DNA of 64,000 nucleotides from Pseudomonas benzenivorans (GCF_024397895.1 NZ_CP073346.1:3968001-4032000); one strand, 5' to 3'; counted from the stretch's first letter, positions 44,907 to 56,278 are shown. Translations and numbers: made by a program. The notes: generated by a model not told the origin, from the letters alone.

Positions 44907-46202
44907 ATGATCCGTAAGCACTTCGCCGGTTTCGCAGCCAGCGCCCTGACTCTGGCCGTTTCCGCCCAGGCTTTCGCCGGTACCGTCACCACCGACGGCG
45001 CCGATATCGTGATCAAGACCAAGGGCGGCCTCGAAGTCGCCACCACCGACAAGGAATTCAGCTTCAAGTTGGGCGGCCGTCTGCAGGCGGATGCGGACAG
45101 CTTCGACGGCTTCTACACCAAGAATGGCAATCGTGCCGATGAAACCTATTTCCGTCGTGCCCGTCTGGAAATTTCCGGTGTAGCCTTCACCGACTGGGGC
45201 TATACCTTCAATCGCAACTTCAGCGACAAAGCCAGCGACTGGGATGAACTGGCCATTCACTACAATGGCTGGAAACCGGTCCAGCTGTCGGTCGGTCGCA
45301 TCAATCCGACGTTCGGTCTGGAAGAAGCCGTCAGTTCCAAGTGGATCACTGCCATCGAGCGTTCGGCCATTTATGACCTCGCCCCCTGGCTGAACAGCCA
45401 TGAAAATGGTGAAGGCATCCGTCTGCGCGCCACGCTGGGCGACATGTTCCACGGTGAAGTTGGTGGCTATCGCCAGGACGGCAACCAGGACGAAGATGGC
45501 CAGAACAACACCACTTTCGTAGCGCGCGGTGTATTTGCCCCGATCGTCCAGGATAAGCAGGTTCTGCACTTCGGCCTGAACTACGCGACCCGTGAAGTAG
45601 AGGCGGGTTTCGATGAGTCGATCAAGTCGCGGCTGTCGGTTCGCGGCACCACCGAAGATAGCGTCAACGGCAACCGTGGCACCTTCGGTGGCGCTAAGCT
45701 GGATGGCACCGATCAGGCATGGGGGGCGGAAGCGGCCTATATGATGGGGCCGTTCTCCATCCAGGGTGAGTACCTGGCTCGCACCGCCGATGGCGATGCA
45801 GTGGCCAATGGCAACGACAACGATCTGGAAGCCAGCGGCTATAACGTGCAAGTTGCCTACACCCTGACCGGCGAATCGCGCAGTTACAAGCTCGATGGCG
45901 GCAAGTTTGACAAGATCAAGCCGGAGAACAAGCAGATCGGTGCCTGGGAAGTCTTCTACCGCTACGACGACATCACGGTCGATGAGACCGCGGTTGCGCC
46001 CTCCAACGCTGGTTTGCTCGGCCTGACGGCCGATACCGCTGAAGCCAGCGCCAAGACTCACACTCTCGGTGTGAACTGGTACGCCAACGAAGCGGTGAAG
46101 GTCTCAGTCAACTATCTGCACACCAGCGTTGACGACATCGTGAACGCCAATGGTGACGATGATGGCGATGCCATCAGCCTGCGCGCCCAGTACGTGTTCT
46201 AA
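44907..46202 (+). CDS. OprO/OprP family phosphate/polyphosphate porin
   Basis: 431 aa with Sec signal (ALTLAVSAQAFAG). Family features: FSFKLGGRLQADADSFDGFY, YFRRARLEISGVAFTDWGY, VQLSVGRINPTFGLEEA, and the last strand ISLRAQYVF. OprP/OprO are trimeric anion channels for phosphate and polyphosphate. Which of the two this is depends on constriction-zone tyrosines that I cannot place by eye. AGGGGAA precedes ATG 44907 and a strong terminator follows. Confidence 0.92.
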   Translation: MIRKHFAGFAASALTLAVSAQAFAGTVTTDGADIVIKTKGGLEVATTDKEFSFKLGGRLQADADSFDGFYTKNGNRADETYFRRARLEISGVAFTDWGYTFNRNFSDKASDWDELAIHYNGWKPVQLSVGRINPTFGLEEAVSSKWITAIERSAIYDLAPWLNSHENGEGIRLRATLGDMFHGEVGGYRQDGNQDEDGQNNTTFVARGVFAPIVQDKQVLHFGLNYATREVEAGFDESIKSRLSVRGTTEDSVNGNRGTFGGAKLDGTDQAWGAEAAYMMGPFSIQGEYLARTADGDAVANGNDNDLEASGYNVQVAYTLTGESRSYKLDGGKFDKIKPENKQIGAWEVFYRYDDITVDETAVAPSNAGLLGLTADTAEASAKTHTLGVNWYANEAVKVSVNYLHTSVDDIVNANGDDDGDAISLRAQYVF

Positions 46203-46237
46203 GTAACCGCGATACGAATCGAACGTTGCACCCTTCA

Positions 46238-46264
46238 AGCCCCGCCTCGCGCGGGGCTTTTTTT
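46238..46264 (+). terminator. Rho-independent terminator
   Basis: 8-bp stem (46238-46245 with 46251-46258) followed by seven T residues, directly after the porin. Confidence 0.93.
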
Positions 46265-46292
46265 CGTCCGTACAACAGGCCAGACTGCGGCC

Positions 46293-47417
46293 ATGCCTAT
46301 ATCGACCCTGTCTGCGTTGAGCGAGTTGGATGCCTCGAGCTGGGATGCCTTGCGCATCGACCAGCAGCCTTTTCTGTGTCACGCCTTTCTCTCGGCGCTG
46401 GAAGACAGCGGCAGCGTGGGCGGCCGCAGTGGCTGGCAGGCGGCGCATCGCGTGCTGCAGGACAGCCAGGGGCGGGTGCTGACGGCCATGCCGGCCTATG
46501 TGAAAAGCCATTCCTATGGCGAGTACGTGTTCGACCATGGCTGGGCCGACGCCTGCCATCGGGCGGGCATCGACTATTACCCCAAGCTGCTAGGCGCCAT
46601 TCCCTTCTCGCCGGTGAGCGGGCAGCGTGTGCTCGGCGATCCGCTCGCCGCCGGGCAATTGCTCGACGAACTTAGCGCCAGCCTGGCGCAGCAGGGGCTG
46701 TCGAGCCTGCATATCAATTTCACCAGCCCGGCCGATGATGCGTTGCTGCAGAGGCGTGACGGCTGGTTGCAGCGCCTCGGCTGCCAGTACCACTGGCGCA
46801 ACCGGGGTTACCGGGATTTCCAGGATTTCCTCGACGGCCTCAGTTCGCGCAAGCGCAAGCAGATCCGCAAGGAGCGCGAGCAGGTGGCCGGACAGGGCAT
46901 CGACTTCGACTGGCGCGAAGGCGCCGGGCTCAGCGAGGCGGAGTGGGACTTCGTCTACCTCTGCTACGCCAATACCTACCAGGTGCGCGGCCAGGCGCCC
47001 TACCTGACCCGGGACTTCTTCAGCCTGCTGGCCGAGCGCATGCCGGACGCGATCCGCGTGGTGCTGGCGCGCCAGGGCGGCCGGCCGGTGGCCATGGCCT
47101 TCAGCCTGGTCGGTGGCGACAGCCTCTATGGACGCTACTGGGGCTGCTTGGCCGAATTCGACCGCCTGCATTTCGAGACCTGTTTCTACCAGGGCATGGA
47201 CCAGGCCATCGCCCAGGGCCTGCAGCGTTTCGATGCCGGCGCCCAGGGCGAGCACAAGCTGATCCGCGGCTTCGAACCGGTACTCACCCGCTCCTGGCAC
47301 TACCTCTGCCATCCGGGCTTGCGCGCGGCGGTGGCGGATTTCCTCGAACAGGAGCGGGTCGGCGTGCAGGGCTATGCCGAGGAGGCGCGCAGCCTGTTGC
47401 CCTATCGGCAGGGCTGA
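46293..47417 (+). CDS. GNAT-like acyltransferase, COG3146/FemAB-related
   Basis: 374 aa. It shows the COG3146 pattern: FLCHAFLSALEDSGSVGGRS, PAYVKSHSYGEYVFDHGWAD and FLDGLSSRKRKQIRKEREQV, ending GEHKLIRGFEPVLTRSWHY. The fold is a double GNAT domain as in FemX-type peptidyl transferases, but the substrate is unknown. It begins 29 nt after the porin terminator, so it has its own promoter or relies on read-through. The REP pair at 47425 follows. Confidence 0.87.
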   Translation: MPISTLSALSELDASSWDALRIDQQPFLCHAFLSALEDSGSVGGRSGWQAAHRVLQDSQGRVLTAMPAYVKSHSYGEYVFDHGWADACHRAGIDYYPKLLGAIPFSPVSGQRVLGDPLAAGQLLDELSASLAQQGLSSLHINFTSPADDALLQRRDGWLQRLGCQYHWRNRGYRDFQDFLDGLSSRKRKQIRKEREQVAGQGIDFDWREGAGLSEAEWDFVYLCYANTYQVRGQAPYLTRDFFSLLAERMPDAIRVVLARQGGRPVAMAFSLVGGDSLYGRYWGCLAEFDRLHFETCFYQGMDQAIAQGLQRFDAGAQGEHKLIRGFEPVLTRSWHYLCHPGLRAAVADFLEQERVGVQGYAEEARSLLPYRQG

Positions 47418-47424
47418 GGTTTTT

Positions 47425-47492
47425 CGCGGGCATGGCCCGCTCCTACTGAAGCAGCGCGTGCCTCCATACTGTAGGAGCGGGCCATGCCCGCG
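47425..47492. repeat. REPIN (inverted REP pair)
   Basis: Two perfect 22-nt inverted arms, 47425-47446 and 47471-47492, each containing the short palindrome GCGGGCATGGCCCGC, with a 24-nt spacer. It lies just past the 3' end of the REP-associated transposase gene. Confidence 0.9.
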
Positions 47493-47529
47493 AAGCGATG
47501 TTGGATACACCAACCATCGCTGAGCCTTG

Positions 47530-48012
47530 TCAAAGCCAGACGGCATTCCAGAACGGGTAGTCGCCGATCCGCGCAACCAAACCCGCCCGCAGCGGATTGG
47601 CCACGATGTAACGGGCGACGGCTTGTAGGTCTTCTTCTTCGCGCAGGGCATGGTCGTGAAAGGCTTTCGACCAGAGTGGGCCCGTTCGGCCCAGCACCCG
47701 GTTGGCGTTGCGGGAACTGGCGGATTTGAGTCGGCCAACCACTTCGCCGAGTGTATCCTGGTCGCCAAGCTGCACCAGCCAGTGGACGTGGTCGGGCATC
47801 AGCACCCAGGCCAGCATGCGGCTCTCCCTGAGCAATCTGCTGTCCTCGAAACAGCGCGCGGCCGAGCAGGCTGCTTGAAAATGGGTGAATTGCGGTGCGC
47901 GATTTTCGCCGGTTGCGGTAATCAGATAAGCCGTATTGCTCAGGGAAAACCGGCCTTTGCGCAAGGCCGCGTGCCCCGGTTTATTGTGGCTGTGATGCTC
48001 GTCCATAAGCAT
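47530..48012 (-). mobile_element. REP-associated tyrosine transposase (RAYT)
   Basis: 160 aa, IS200/Y1-HUH fold. HUH motif in MPDHVHWLVQL; catalytic Tyr most likely in VARYIVANPLRAGLV near the C-terminus. FSLSNTAYLITATGENR and SKAFHDHALREEEDLQAV also fit the family. REP sequences lie on both sides (47425-47492 and 48028-48048), as usual for these single-copy domesticated transposases that spread REPs. It looks intact. Confidence 0.92.
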
Positions 48013-48027
48013 TTTCCTAGGGAATTT

Positions 48028-48048
48028 CGCAGCATGGCCCGCTCCTAC
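48028..48048. repeat. REP half-element, upstream of RAYT
   Basis: CGCAGCATGGCCCGCTCCTAC matches one arm of the REPIN at 47425 with two changes; a decayed partner (GGGGCATGGCCGCG) follows at 48056-48069. Confidence 0.75.
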
Positions 48049-48078
48049 GGGATAGGGGCATGGCCGCGAAGGGTATGA

Positions 48079-49911
<1,833 letters not shown>

Positions 49912-50020
49912 TCCGGGCGTCCTGCCGTTGCGATGGGGGAATGACGATTCTATCGCCTAAGTCGGCTGGGCTCGACGGCGTGCGGCTGTGCTGGTTGGCG
50001 AGGGACGCGCGTAGGGGCAG

Positions 50021-50046
50021 GAAGCGGACCGCTAAGGGTCCGCTTC
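50021..50046 (-). terminator. Hairpin after ppiA
   Basis: 10-bp perfect stem (50021-50030 with 50037-50046), 9 nt after the ppiA stop on the minus strand. U-tract weak. Confidence 0.65.
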
Positions 50047-50054
50047 CGCGGGGC

Positions 50055-50615
50055 TTACAGGCGCTTGGCCTCGAGGATCAGCACCGGCTCGCGCGGCACG
50101 TTCTGGTGGCCGCCGCGGTTGCCGGTGGGCACCTGGGCGATCTTGTCGACCACCTCCATGCCACGGACCACCTTGCCGAACACCGCATAGCCGAAGTCGC
50201 GGGTGCCGTGGTCGAGGAAGGCGTTGTCCTTGTGGTTGATGAAGAACTGGCTGGTGGCCGAGTCGCGCACCTGGGTGCGGGCCATGGCCAGGGTGCCGCG
50301 CACGTTGTGCAGGCCGTTGTCGGCTTCGTTCTTGATCGGCGCCCGGGTCTCCTTCTGCTCCAGGTCGGCATCGAAGCCGCCGCCCTGGATCATGAAACCG
50401 GGGATCACCCGGTGGAACTGGGTGCCGGCGTAGTGGCCGCTGTCCACATAGGCGAGGAAGTTCTGCACGCTGACCGGCGCCTTCTCGGCTTCCAGCTCGA
50501 TTTCGATGTCGCCGGCGCTGGTGGTCAGCAGCACCTTGGGGTTCTCGGCGGCGAGCAGGCTGGTGGACAGCAGCAGGGAACAGGCGGCGAGGGCGAGTTG
50601 TTTGAGCATTCTCAT
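50055..50615 (-). CDS. ppiA: Periplasmic peptidyl-prolyl cis-trans isomerase A (cyclophilin)
   Basis: 186 aa with a signal peptide ([16 protein letters not shown], cleaved before AENPKVLL). Cyclophilin motifs: [15 protein letters not shown] with the catalytic Arg, [16 protein letters not shown] and [20 protein letters not shown]. It catalyses proline isomerisation during folding in the periplasm. Its ATG overlaps the stop of the upstream hydrolase (50612-50615), so the two are coupled. Confidence 0.95.
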   Translation of the reverse strand: MRMLKQLALAACSLLLSTSLLAAENPKVLLTTSAGDIEIELEAEKAPVSVQNFLAYVDSGHYAGTQFHRVIPGFMIQGGGFDADLEQKETRAPIKNEADNGLHNVRGTLAMARTQVRDSATSQFFINHKDNAFLDHGTRDFGYAVFGKVVRGMEVVDKIAQVPTGNRGGHQNVPREPVLILEAKRL

Positions 50616-51427
50616 GGGTCCTTGTGGTGGTTGAGCGCGGCCCGTTCGACTTCGGCGAGGAAGGCCAGCAGGCTGCTATTGAAACGTTGTGGTTGATCCA
50701 GGGGTGTGGCATGGCGCGAATTTTCGATCACCAGCAGGCGCGCATCGGGCAGTTCCTTGACGTAGGCCGCCTTCTGCGCCACCGGGGTGTAGTCGCGGTC
50801 GGCGCTGATCACCAGGGTAGGACAGGTGATGCGGGCCAGGCGTTCCCGCACGCCCCAGCCGATGATGGCGTCGAGGCTGGCCAGGTAGGCGCGCTTGTCG
50901 TTCTGCGGCCAGCGTTCCTCGATCTTGCGCCGCAGCTCTTCCTGGTGCGGGTGAGGGAACAGCAGACGGCCCAGGCCCTTGGCGATGGTCTTGAGGCCGA
51001 GCAGGCGCGACAGGCTCCAGCGCTTGGCGACCTCCAGGCGCTCGCGCAGGTTGCGTGGCTTGACCTCCGGGGTGCTGTTGACGATGCACAGGCTCTTGAG
51101 CAGTTCCGGGCGGTCGACGCCGAGCTGAAAGCCGATCATCCCGCCCATGGAGATGCCGACCAGGTGCACGGCCTCCAGGCGCAGGTGTTCGATCAGCGCC
51201 GCCACGTCCTCGGCGAAGCCGGCGATGCTGTAGCGCTCGCGGGGCTTGTCGGAGCGGCCGTGGCCGCGCAGGTCGAGGGCGATGACCCGGTAGTGCGCCG
51301 CCAGGTCGCCGATCTGGTATTCCCAGTCGCGGGTGCTCGAGCCCAGGCCGTGGACCAGCAGCAGCGGGGCGCCGTGGCCGTATTCCTCGTAGTGCAATTG
51401 GCAGCCGTCGCTGTCGAAGTAGGCCAT
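50612..51427 (-). CDS. Alpha/beta hydrolase
   Basis: 271 aa, cytoplasmic. Oxyanion motif [13 protein letters not shown], nucleophile elbow [14 protein letters not shown] (Ser near residue 96), acid in [11 protein letters not shown], His in [11 protein letters not shown]. The complete triad indicates an active esterase or C-C hydrolase of unknown substrate. Transcribed with the LysR gene (3-nt gap) and ppiA. Confidence 0.92.
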   Translation of the reverse strand: MAYFDSDGCQLHYEEYGHGAPLLLVHGLGSSTRDWEYQIGDLAAHYRVIALDLRGHGRSDKPRERYSIAGFAEDVAALIEHLRLEAVHLVGISMGGMIGFQLGVDRPELLKSLCIVNSTPEVKPRNLRERLEVAKRWSLSRLLGLKTIAKGLGRLLFPHPHQEELRRKIEERWPQNDKRAYLASLDAIIGWGVRERLARITCPTLVISADRDYTPVAQKAAYVKELPDARLLVIENSRHATPLDQPQRFNSSLLAFLAEVERAALNHHKDP

Positions 51428-51430
51428 GGC

Positions 51431-52366
51431 CTAGGTTTCCTCGTTTGGCGGCAGCTGCGCGGTGGGTGCTGCATCGAGTGGTGCGGCGTCGAAGCGGCGG
51501 ATCAGCTCGGCGAGGATCTGGGTGGCCGGCCCCAGCGCCCTGTCCTTGTTCGAGTACAAGAGGTACCGGGTGTTGCGACTGCCGCCGTGCTCCAGGGGCA
51601 GCGGGCTGAGCAGGCCGTCCTTGAGCTCGCGCTCGATCAGATGTCGCGGCAGCCAGGCGAAGCCCAGGCCGTTGCTGACGAAGCGGGCGGCGGTGGCCAG
51701 GCTGCCGACCGTCCAGCGCTGCTCGGCGCCGAGCCAGCCGACGTCGCGCGGCTGCTGGCGGCCCGAGTCGCGAATCACCACCTGCATCTGGCCCTCCAGG
51801 TCCTGAAAACTCAGTTCGCGTTGCAGGCGGTGCAGCGGATGGTCGGGGTGGGCCACGGCGACGAACTCCACGGTACTCATCTCCGTGCACAGGTAGCCTG
51901 GAATGTTCAGGCCGCTGATGGCCAGGTCGGCGGTGCCTTCCTTGAGCACGTCCTCGACGCCGGACAGCACCTCCTCGCGCAGGCGCACCCGGCAGCCGCG
52001 GCTCTGTGGCATGAAGGCGGTAAGCGCCTGGACCAGGCGGGCGTTGGGGTAGGCGGCGTCCACCACCAGGCGCACCTCGGCTTCCCAGCCCTGCTCCATG
52101 TTGTGGGCCAGGTCTTCCAGCTGGCTGGCCTGCTTGACCAACTGGCGCGAGCGACGCAGCAGCACCTCGCCGGCTTCGGTGAGCACCGCCTTGCGCCCGT
52201 CGATCCGCAGCAGCGGCACGCCGAGCTGCTCCTGCATGCGCGCCACCGTATAGCTGACCGACGACTGCGAACGGTGCAGCACCTCGGCGGCCTGGGCGAA
52301 GCCGCCCTGGTCGACCACCGCCTGCAGGGTTCGCCATTGATCGAGGGTCACGCGTGGCGCTTTCAT
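51431..52366 (-). CDS. LysR family transcriptional regulator
   Basis: 311 aa. N-terminal winged HTH (residues ~5-64: TLQAVVDQGGFAQAAEVLHR then SQSSVSYTVARMQEQLGVPL), followed by a two-lobe effector domain. It is divergent from the small secreted protein at 52452 and close to azoR at 52939. Regulation of either or both is plausible; no clear T-N11-A dyad was identified in the 85-nt gap. Confidence 0.92.
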   Translation of the reverse strand: MKAPRVTLDQWRTLQAVVDQGGFAQAAEVLHRSQSSVSYTVARMQEQLGVPLLRIDGRKAVLTEAGEVLLRRSRQLVKQASQLEDLAHNMEQGWEAEVRLVVDAAYPNARLVQALTAFMPQSRGCRVRLREEVLSGVEDVLKEGTADLAISGLNIPGYLCTEMSTVEFVAVAHPDHPLHRLQRELSFQDLEGQMQVVIRDSGRQQPRDVGWLGAEQRWTVGSLATAARFVSNGLGFAWLPRHLIERELKDGLLSPLPLEHGGSRNTRYLLYSNKDRALGPATQILAELIRRFDAAPLDAAPTAQLPPNEET

Positions 52367-52451
52367 TATTTGCTCCTATTCACGGGAATCGCCGGGTGCA
52401 CGCGGCGGCGATATCGCCCTAAACTGGCGGTCCACCTTAGGAGACCGCCCG

Positions 52452-52766
52452 ATGAGAAACCTCTGTTGTGCCCTGATCGCCCTGTTGCCGCTGAGCGCCC
52501 TTGCCTACCCGATCGAGCTGGAAAAGCAGCTCAACGGTGCTGAGGTGTCCGCCACCACCCAGGAGATCGACCACAACATGGGCGCGGTGCGTCTCTACAA
52601 CTACGGCCAGACCGACGCCCGATGCAGCGGCGTGTTCCGCAACGGTCCCGAGCGCCCGCGCACGCGCAAGGTGCTGCTGGCGGCGGGAGAGAGCGACAAC
52701 ATGACCGTGAAGTTCGCCCGCAGCATCATCCGGTTGCGGGTGAAGCTGACCTGCACCCTCGACTAA
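52452..52766 (+). CDS. Small periplasmic protein, unknown
   Basis: 104 aa with a Sec signal (NLCCALIALLPLSALA) cleaved before YPIELEKQLNG. The mature part is beta-rich, with one cysteine pair (ARCSGVF and LTCTLD) likely to form a disulphide, resembling a single Ig-like domain. GGAG precedes ATG 52452. Conserved at this place in Pseudomonas as I recall; function unknown. Confidence 0.8.
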   Translation: MRNLCCALIALLPLSALAYPIELEKQLNGAEVSATTQEIDHNMGAVRLYNYGQTDARCSGVFRNGPERPRTRKVLLAAGESDNMTVKFARSIIRLRVKLTCTLD

Positions 52767-52938
52767 GCCTGCAGCGCTCGTACCTGGCGGTTTTCGAACA
52801 TCGCTGAGCCTAGAGCGATGGTGGGAATAAATCAACTTTGTCGATTGTTTATGTCTGGTTTTTGCGCTTTTTAATCGGCTGGTGTGGTCATAGTCTGTGC
52901 CCATCGAGACACAACAACTCACGATGGAGCCAAACATC

Positions 52939-53538
52939 ATGTCCAATGTCCTGGTAATCGAAAGCAGCGCCCGTCAACAAGGCTCGGTATCGCGCCAACT
53001 CACCGAGCAGTTCATCGCCCGCTGGCGGGCGGCCCACCCGGCCGACAGCATCGAGATTCGCGACCTGGCGGTCGAGCAGGTGCCGCACCTGGATGCCAAC
53101 CTGCTGGGCGGCTGGATGACCCCGGCCGAGCAGCAGAGCGAGGCGGAGCGGGCGGCCCTGGCGCTGTCCAATCAGCTCAGCGACGAGCTGCTGGCCGCCG
53201 ATGTGCTGGTGCTGGCCGCGCCGATGTACAACTTTGCCATTCCCAGCACCCTCAAGGCCTGGCTCGATCACGTACTGCGTGCCGGGGTGACCTTCCACTA
53301 CACCGAGAACGGCCCCGAGGGGCTGCTCAAGGGCAAGCGCGCCTTCGTCCTCACCGCCCGCGGCGGCATCTATGCCGGCGGCAGCCTGGATCAGCAGGAA
53401 CCCTACCTGCGCCAGGCCCTTGGCTTTATCGGCATCAACGACGTGAGCTTCATCCATGCCGAGGGCCTCAACATGGGCGGCGACGTCTCGGAGAAAGGTT
53501 TGGCCGAAGCGCAGGAAAAGTTGGCGCAAGTAGCCTAA
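52939..53538 (+). CDS. azoR: FMN-dependent NADH-azoreductase
   Basis: ATG 52939 gives MSNVLVIESSARQQGSVSRQ, the normal flavodoxin-like start (199 aa); the longer frame has no RBS. Motifs: AAPMYNFAIPSTLKAWLDHV for FMN and dimer contacts, and LTARGGIY. It reduces quinones and azo compounds with NADH. The 172-nt upstream gap is AT-rich and likely holds a regulated promoter facing the LysR gene. Confidence 0.93.
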   Translation: MSNVLVIESSARQQGSVSRQLTEQFIARWRAAHPADSIEIRDLAVEQVPHLDANLLGGWMTPAEQQSEAERAALALSNQLSDELLAADVLVLAAPMYNFAIPSTLKAWLDHVLRAGVTFHYTENGPEGLLKGKRAFVLTARGGIYAGGSLDQQEPYLRQALGFIGINDVSFIHAEGLNMGGDVSEKGLAEAQEKLAQVA

Positions 53539-53563
53539 CCTTTAGGCATGAGCGACTGACTTA

Positions 53564-53663
53564 GCGCCCCCTCCGCTCCTTGGGGGCGTCCCTGCCCGGC
53601 CGACCAGCGTGACTGGTCCTTCGGGCCTTTTTTTGACGCCCCAGCGCCCCGCGCTGGGGCGTC
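53564..53663. terminator. Cluster of three hairpins with T-run after azoR
   Basis: An 8-bp stem (53564-53571 with 53582-53589), then a nested GACCAG/CTGGTC hairpin ending in seven Ts (53628-53634), then a 13-bp perfect stem (53635-53647 with 53651-53663) followed by TTT. This is more structure than needed for one terminator. Confidence 0.7.
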
Positions 53664-53775
53664 TTTGCATCTGCGGCGCTGCCGCGGCACCTCGTCGTCA
53701 TGGCTCAGCTGAGCTGCTCAGGATTGTTGCCAGCGCGGCAACCGGATAAGGTCGCCGGTTTTCTGCGAGGTGCCC

Positions 53776-54645
53776 ATGCGCTATCTGCTGTTCGTAACCC
53801 TGCTGTGGGCCTTCTCCTTCAGTCTGATCGGCGAGTACCTGGCCGGGCAGGTGGACAGCTATTTCGCCGTGCTGACCCGGATCGTCATCGCCGGGTTGGT
53901 GTTCCTGCCGCTGACGCGCTGGCGCGGCGTGGCGCCGGGATTCATCCGCGGCATGTTGCTGATCGGCGCCTTGCAGTTCGGCGTCACCTACGTGTGCCTG
54001 TACCTGAGCTTCAGCATGCTGAGCGTGCCGGAGGTGCTGCTGTTCACCGTGCTGACGCCTCTCTATGTGACCCTGATCGAGGATGCCCTGCGGCGGCGCT
54101 TCAATCCCATGGCCCTGCTCGCCGCGTTGGTGGCGGTGGCCGGCGCCGCGCTGATTCGCTACGACCAGGTCGATGCGGGTTATTACACAGGCTTTGCCCT
54201 GCTGCAGGTCGCCAACGCCACCTTCGCCGCCGGCCAGGTGCTGTACAAGCATCTGCTGGCACGTCATCCCTCGGATATCCCGCAATATCGGCGCTTCGGC
54301 TACTTCTACCTCGGGGCGCTGGCCGTGGCCCTGCCGGCCTTCCTCGCGTTCGGAAACGCCGCCGGCTTGCCCAGCAGCGCCCTGCAGTGGAGCGTGCTCG
54401 CCTGGCTCGGTATGGTGGCTTCCGGGTTGGGGTTGTACTGGTGGAACAAGGGCGCCAGCCTGGTCGATGGCGGCACCCTGGCGGTGATGAACAACGCTCT
54501 GGTGCCGGCCGGTCTGCTGGTCAACCTGCTGCTATGGAATCGCGATGCCGACCTGCTGCGCCTGAGCCTGGGCGCGGCGGTGATCGCCGCCTCATTACTG
54601 CTTACCCGGGTGGGCACCCTGCAAGGAGCGAAGGCGACGCAATGA
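53776..54645 (+). CDS. EamA/DMT family transporter
   Basis: 289 aa, ten membrane helices in two EamA repeats (WAFSFSLIGEYLAGQVDSYF; GLGLYWWNKGASLVDGGTLA). ATG 53776 has GAGG 5 nt upstream and is preferred over the GTG at 53770. Probably an amino-acid or metabolite exporter. Its stop overlaps the ATG of rarD. Confidence 0.92.
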   Translation: MRYLLFVTLLWAFSFSLIGEYLAGQVDSYFAVLTRIVIAGLVFLPLTRWRGVAPGFIRGMLLIGALQFGVTYVCLYLSFSMLSVPEVLLFTVLTPLYVTLIEDALRRRFNPMALLAALVAVAGAALIRYDQVDAGYYTGFALLQVANATFAAGQVLYKHLLARHPSDIPQYRRFGYFYLGALAVALPAFLAFGNAAGLPSSALQWSVLAWLGMVASGLGLYWWNKGASLVDGGTLAVMNNALVPAGLLVNLLLWNRDADLLRLSLGAAVIAASLLLTRVGTLQGAKATQ

Positions 54646-55532
54646 ATCTGTCTGGACGTGGAGTGGCGCTGTCGATCTTCGCCTCGGTGCTGTTCGCCGT
54701 GATTCCCGGCTACGTGCAGCAGCTGGCGCCCCTGGATGGCGTGCAGGTGTTTGCCCAGCGGGTGCTCTGGTCGATTCCGGCAATCCTGTTGCTGGTGGCA
54801 CTGAGTCGGCAGTGGGGCACGCTGGCCGCCGTGCTCGCGCGCATGCGGCGCGAGCCGCTGCTGCTGCTGGCCTCGCCCGTGGCGGCGCTGCTGATCGGCG
54901 TGCAGTGGGGGCTGTTCGTCTGGGCGCCGCTGGCCGGCTACATGCTCGACGTTTCCCTGGGTTACTTCCTCTTGCCGCTGGTCATGGTGCTGGCCGGGCG
55001 GCTGTTCTATGGCGAACGCCTGCGGCCGTTGCTCAAGGTGGCGGTGTTCTGCGCGGTGATCGGCGTGCTGCACGAGCTGTGGCGCACCCAGGCGTTTTCC
55101 TGGGTCACCCTGGTCACCGCCCTGGGCTACCCGCCTTACTTCATGCTGCGGCGCTGGATGCGCATGGACGCGCTGTCCGGGTTTATCCTGGAGATGCTGA
55201 TGCTGGCGCCGATCGCCATCTGGCTGATCCTGGCCTGGGGGCCTGCGGATGTCTTCACCCTGGCGCCGCAGCTGTGGTGGTGGCTGCCGGGCCTGGGCCT
55301 GCTCGGCACCCTGGCCTTCGCGGCGATGATGGCGTCCAGCCGGCTGCTGCCGATGGGCCTGTTCGGCATCCTCAGCTACGTCGAGCCGGTGCTGCTGTTC
55401 GCCGTGTCGCTGGTCTATCTGGGGGAGCACTTCGACCCCGCGCAGCTGTTGACCTACCTGCCGATCTGGCTGGCGGTGCTGCTGGTGACCTGGGACAGCA
55501 CGCGGCGGCTGATCAAGCAGCGGCGCATCTGA
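54642..55532 (+). CDS. rarD: EamA family transporter RarD
   Basis: 296 aa, ten helices with the RarD start (LSIFASVLFAVIPGYVQQLA), QRVLWSIPAILLLVAL and the C-terminal FGILSYVEPVLLFAVSLVYL. Members were first linked to chloramphenicol resistance, but the physiological substrate is unknown. ATGA overlap with the preceding DMT gene makes a two-transporter operon, possibly acting on related compounds. Confidence 0.9.
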   Translation: MNLSGRGVALSIFASVLFAVIPGYVQQLAPLDGVQVFAQRVLWSIPAILLLVALSRQWGTLAAVLARMRREPLLLLASPVAALLIGVQWGLFVWAPLAGYMLDVSLGYFLLPLVMVLAGRLFYGERLRPLLKVAVFCAVIGVLHELWRTQAFSWVTLVTALGYPPYFMLRRWMRMDALSGFILEMLMLAPIAIWLILAWGPADVFTLAPQLWWWLPGLGLLGTLAFAAMMASSRLLPMGLFGILSYVEPVLLFAVSLVYLGEHFDPAQLLTYLPIWLAVLLVTWDSTRRLIKQRRI

Positions 55533-55579
55533 GGCGCCGGCAGAGCGGAGCCAGCACTTTTCATACAGGGGCAGACGCT

Positions 55580-56278
55580 ATGCGAATCAATGCGGACCTC
55601 ACGCAACGGGTGGTACTCGATACCCGGGCGATGCCCTGGCAGGCCTCGCCGCTGCCGGGCGTCGAGCGCCGCCCCCTGGAACGCTTCGCCGCGGAAAGCG
55701 GCCGCGCCACTTCGGTGGTGCGTTATGCGCCGGGCTCGGCCTTCAGTCGTCACCTGCATCCGGGGGGCGAGGAGATCCTGGTCCTGGAGGGCGTGTTCGT
55801 CGATGAGCATGGCGAGTACCCGGCGGGCTACTGGCTGAAGAATCCCCCGGGCAGCGGTCACACGCCATCGAGCCCGCCGGGCTGCCTGCTGTTCGTCAAG
55901 CTGTGCTACCAGGCGCCGGAGGATCAGCGCAGCGCGCGCATCGACACCGCCAGCGCGGCATGGCAGCCGGGCCAGGTGCCGGGGTTGCAGGTGTTGCCCC
56001 TGGACAGTCATGGCACGGTGCATACCGCCCTGGTGCGTTGGGCACCCGGTACGCGCTTCAAGGCCCATCAGCATCTGGGCGGTGAAGAAATCCTGGTGCT
56101 GGAGGGCGTGTTCGAGGACGAGTTCGGCGCCTATCCGGCCGGCACCTGGCTGCGCAGCCCCCATGGCTCGCGGCATACGCCGTTCTCCAGCGAGGGGTGC
56201 CTGATCTACGTCAAGGTCGGGCACCTGTTTGAGGGCGCCTTGCCCGCTCAGTCCAGCACGTTCCTCAGCACTTCGTAG
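55580..56278 (+). CDS. Tandem ChrR-type cupin protein
   Basis: 232 aa made of two homologous cupin halves. Each has the metal motif: HLHPGGEEILVLEGVF near residues 58-73 and HQHLGGEEILVLEGVF near 164-179, plus SGHTPSSPPGC/SRHTPFSSEGC. This is the cupin of ChrR anti-sigma factors without the zinc-finger N-terminal domain, so anti-sigma activity is unlikely; a metal-dependent enzyme or sensor is more plausible. Its 3' end overlaps the convergent CigR-like gene by 31 bases. Confidence 0.88.
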   Translation: MRINADLTQRVVLDTRAMPWQASPLPGVERRPLERFAAESGRATSVVRYAPGSAFSRHLHPGGEEILVLEGVFVDEHGEYPAGYWLKNPPGSGHTPSSPPGCLLFVKLCYQAPEDQRSARIDTASAAWQPGQVPGLQVLPLDSHGTVHTALVRWAPGTRFKAHQHLGGEEILVLEGVFEDEFGAYPAGTWLRSPHGSRHTPFSSEGCLIYVKVGHLFEGALPAQSSTFLSTS

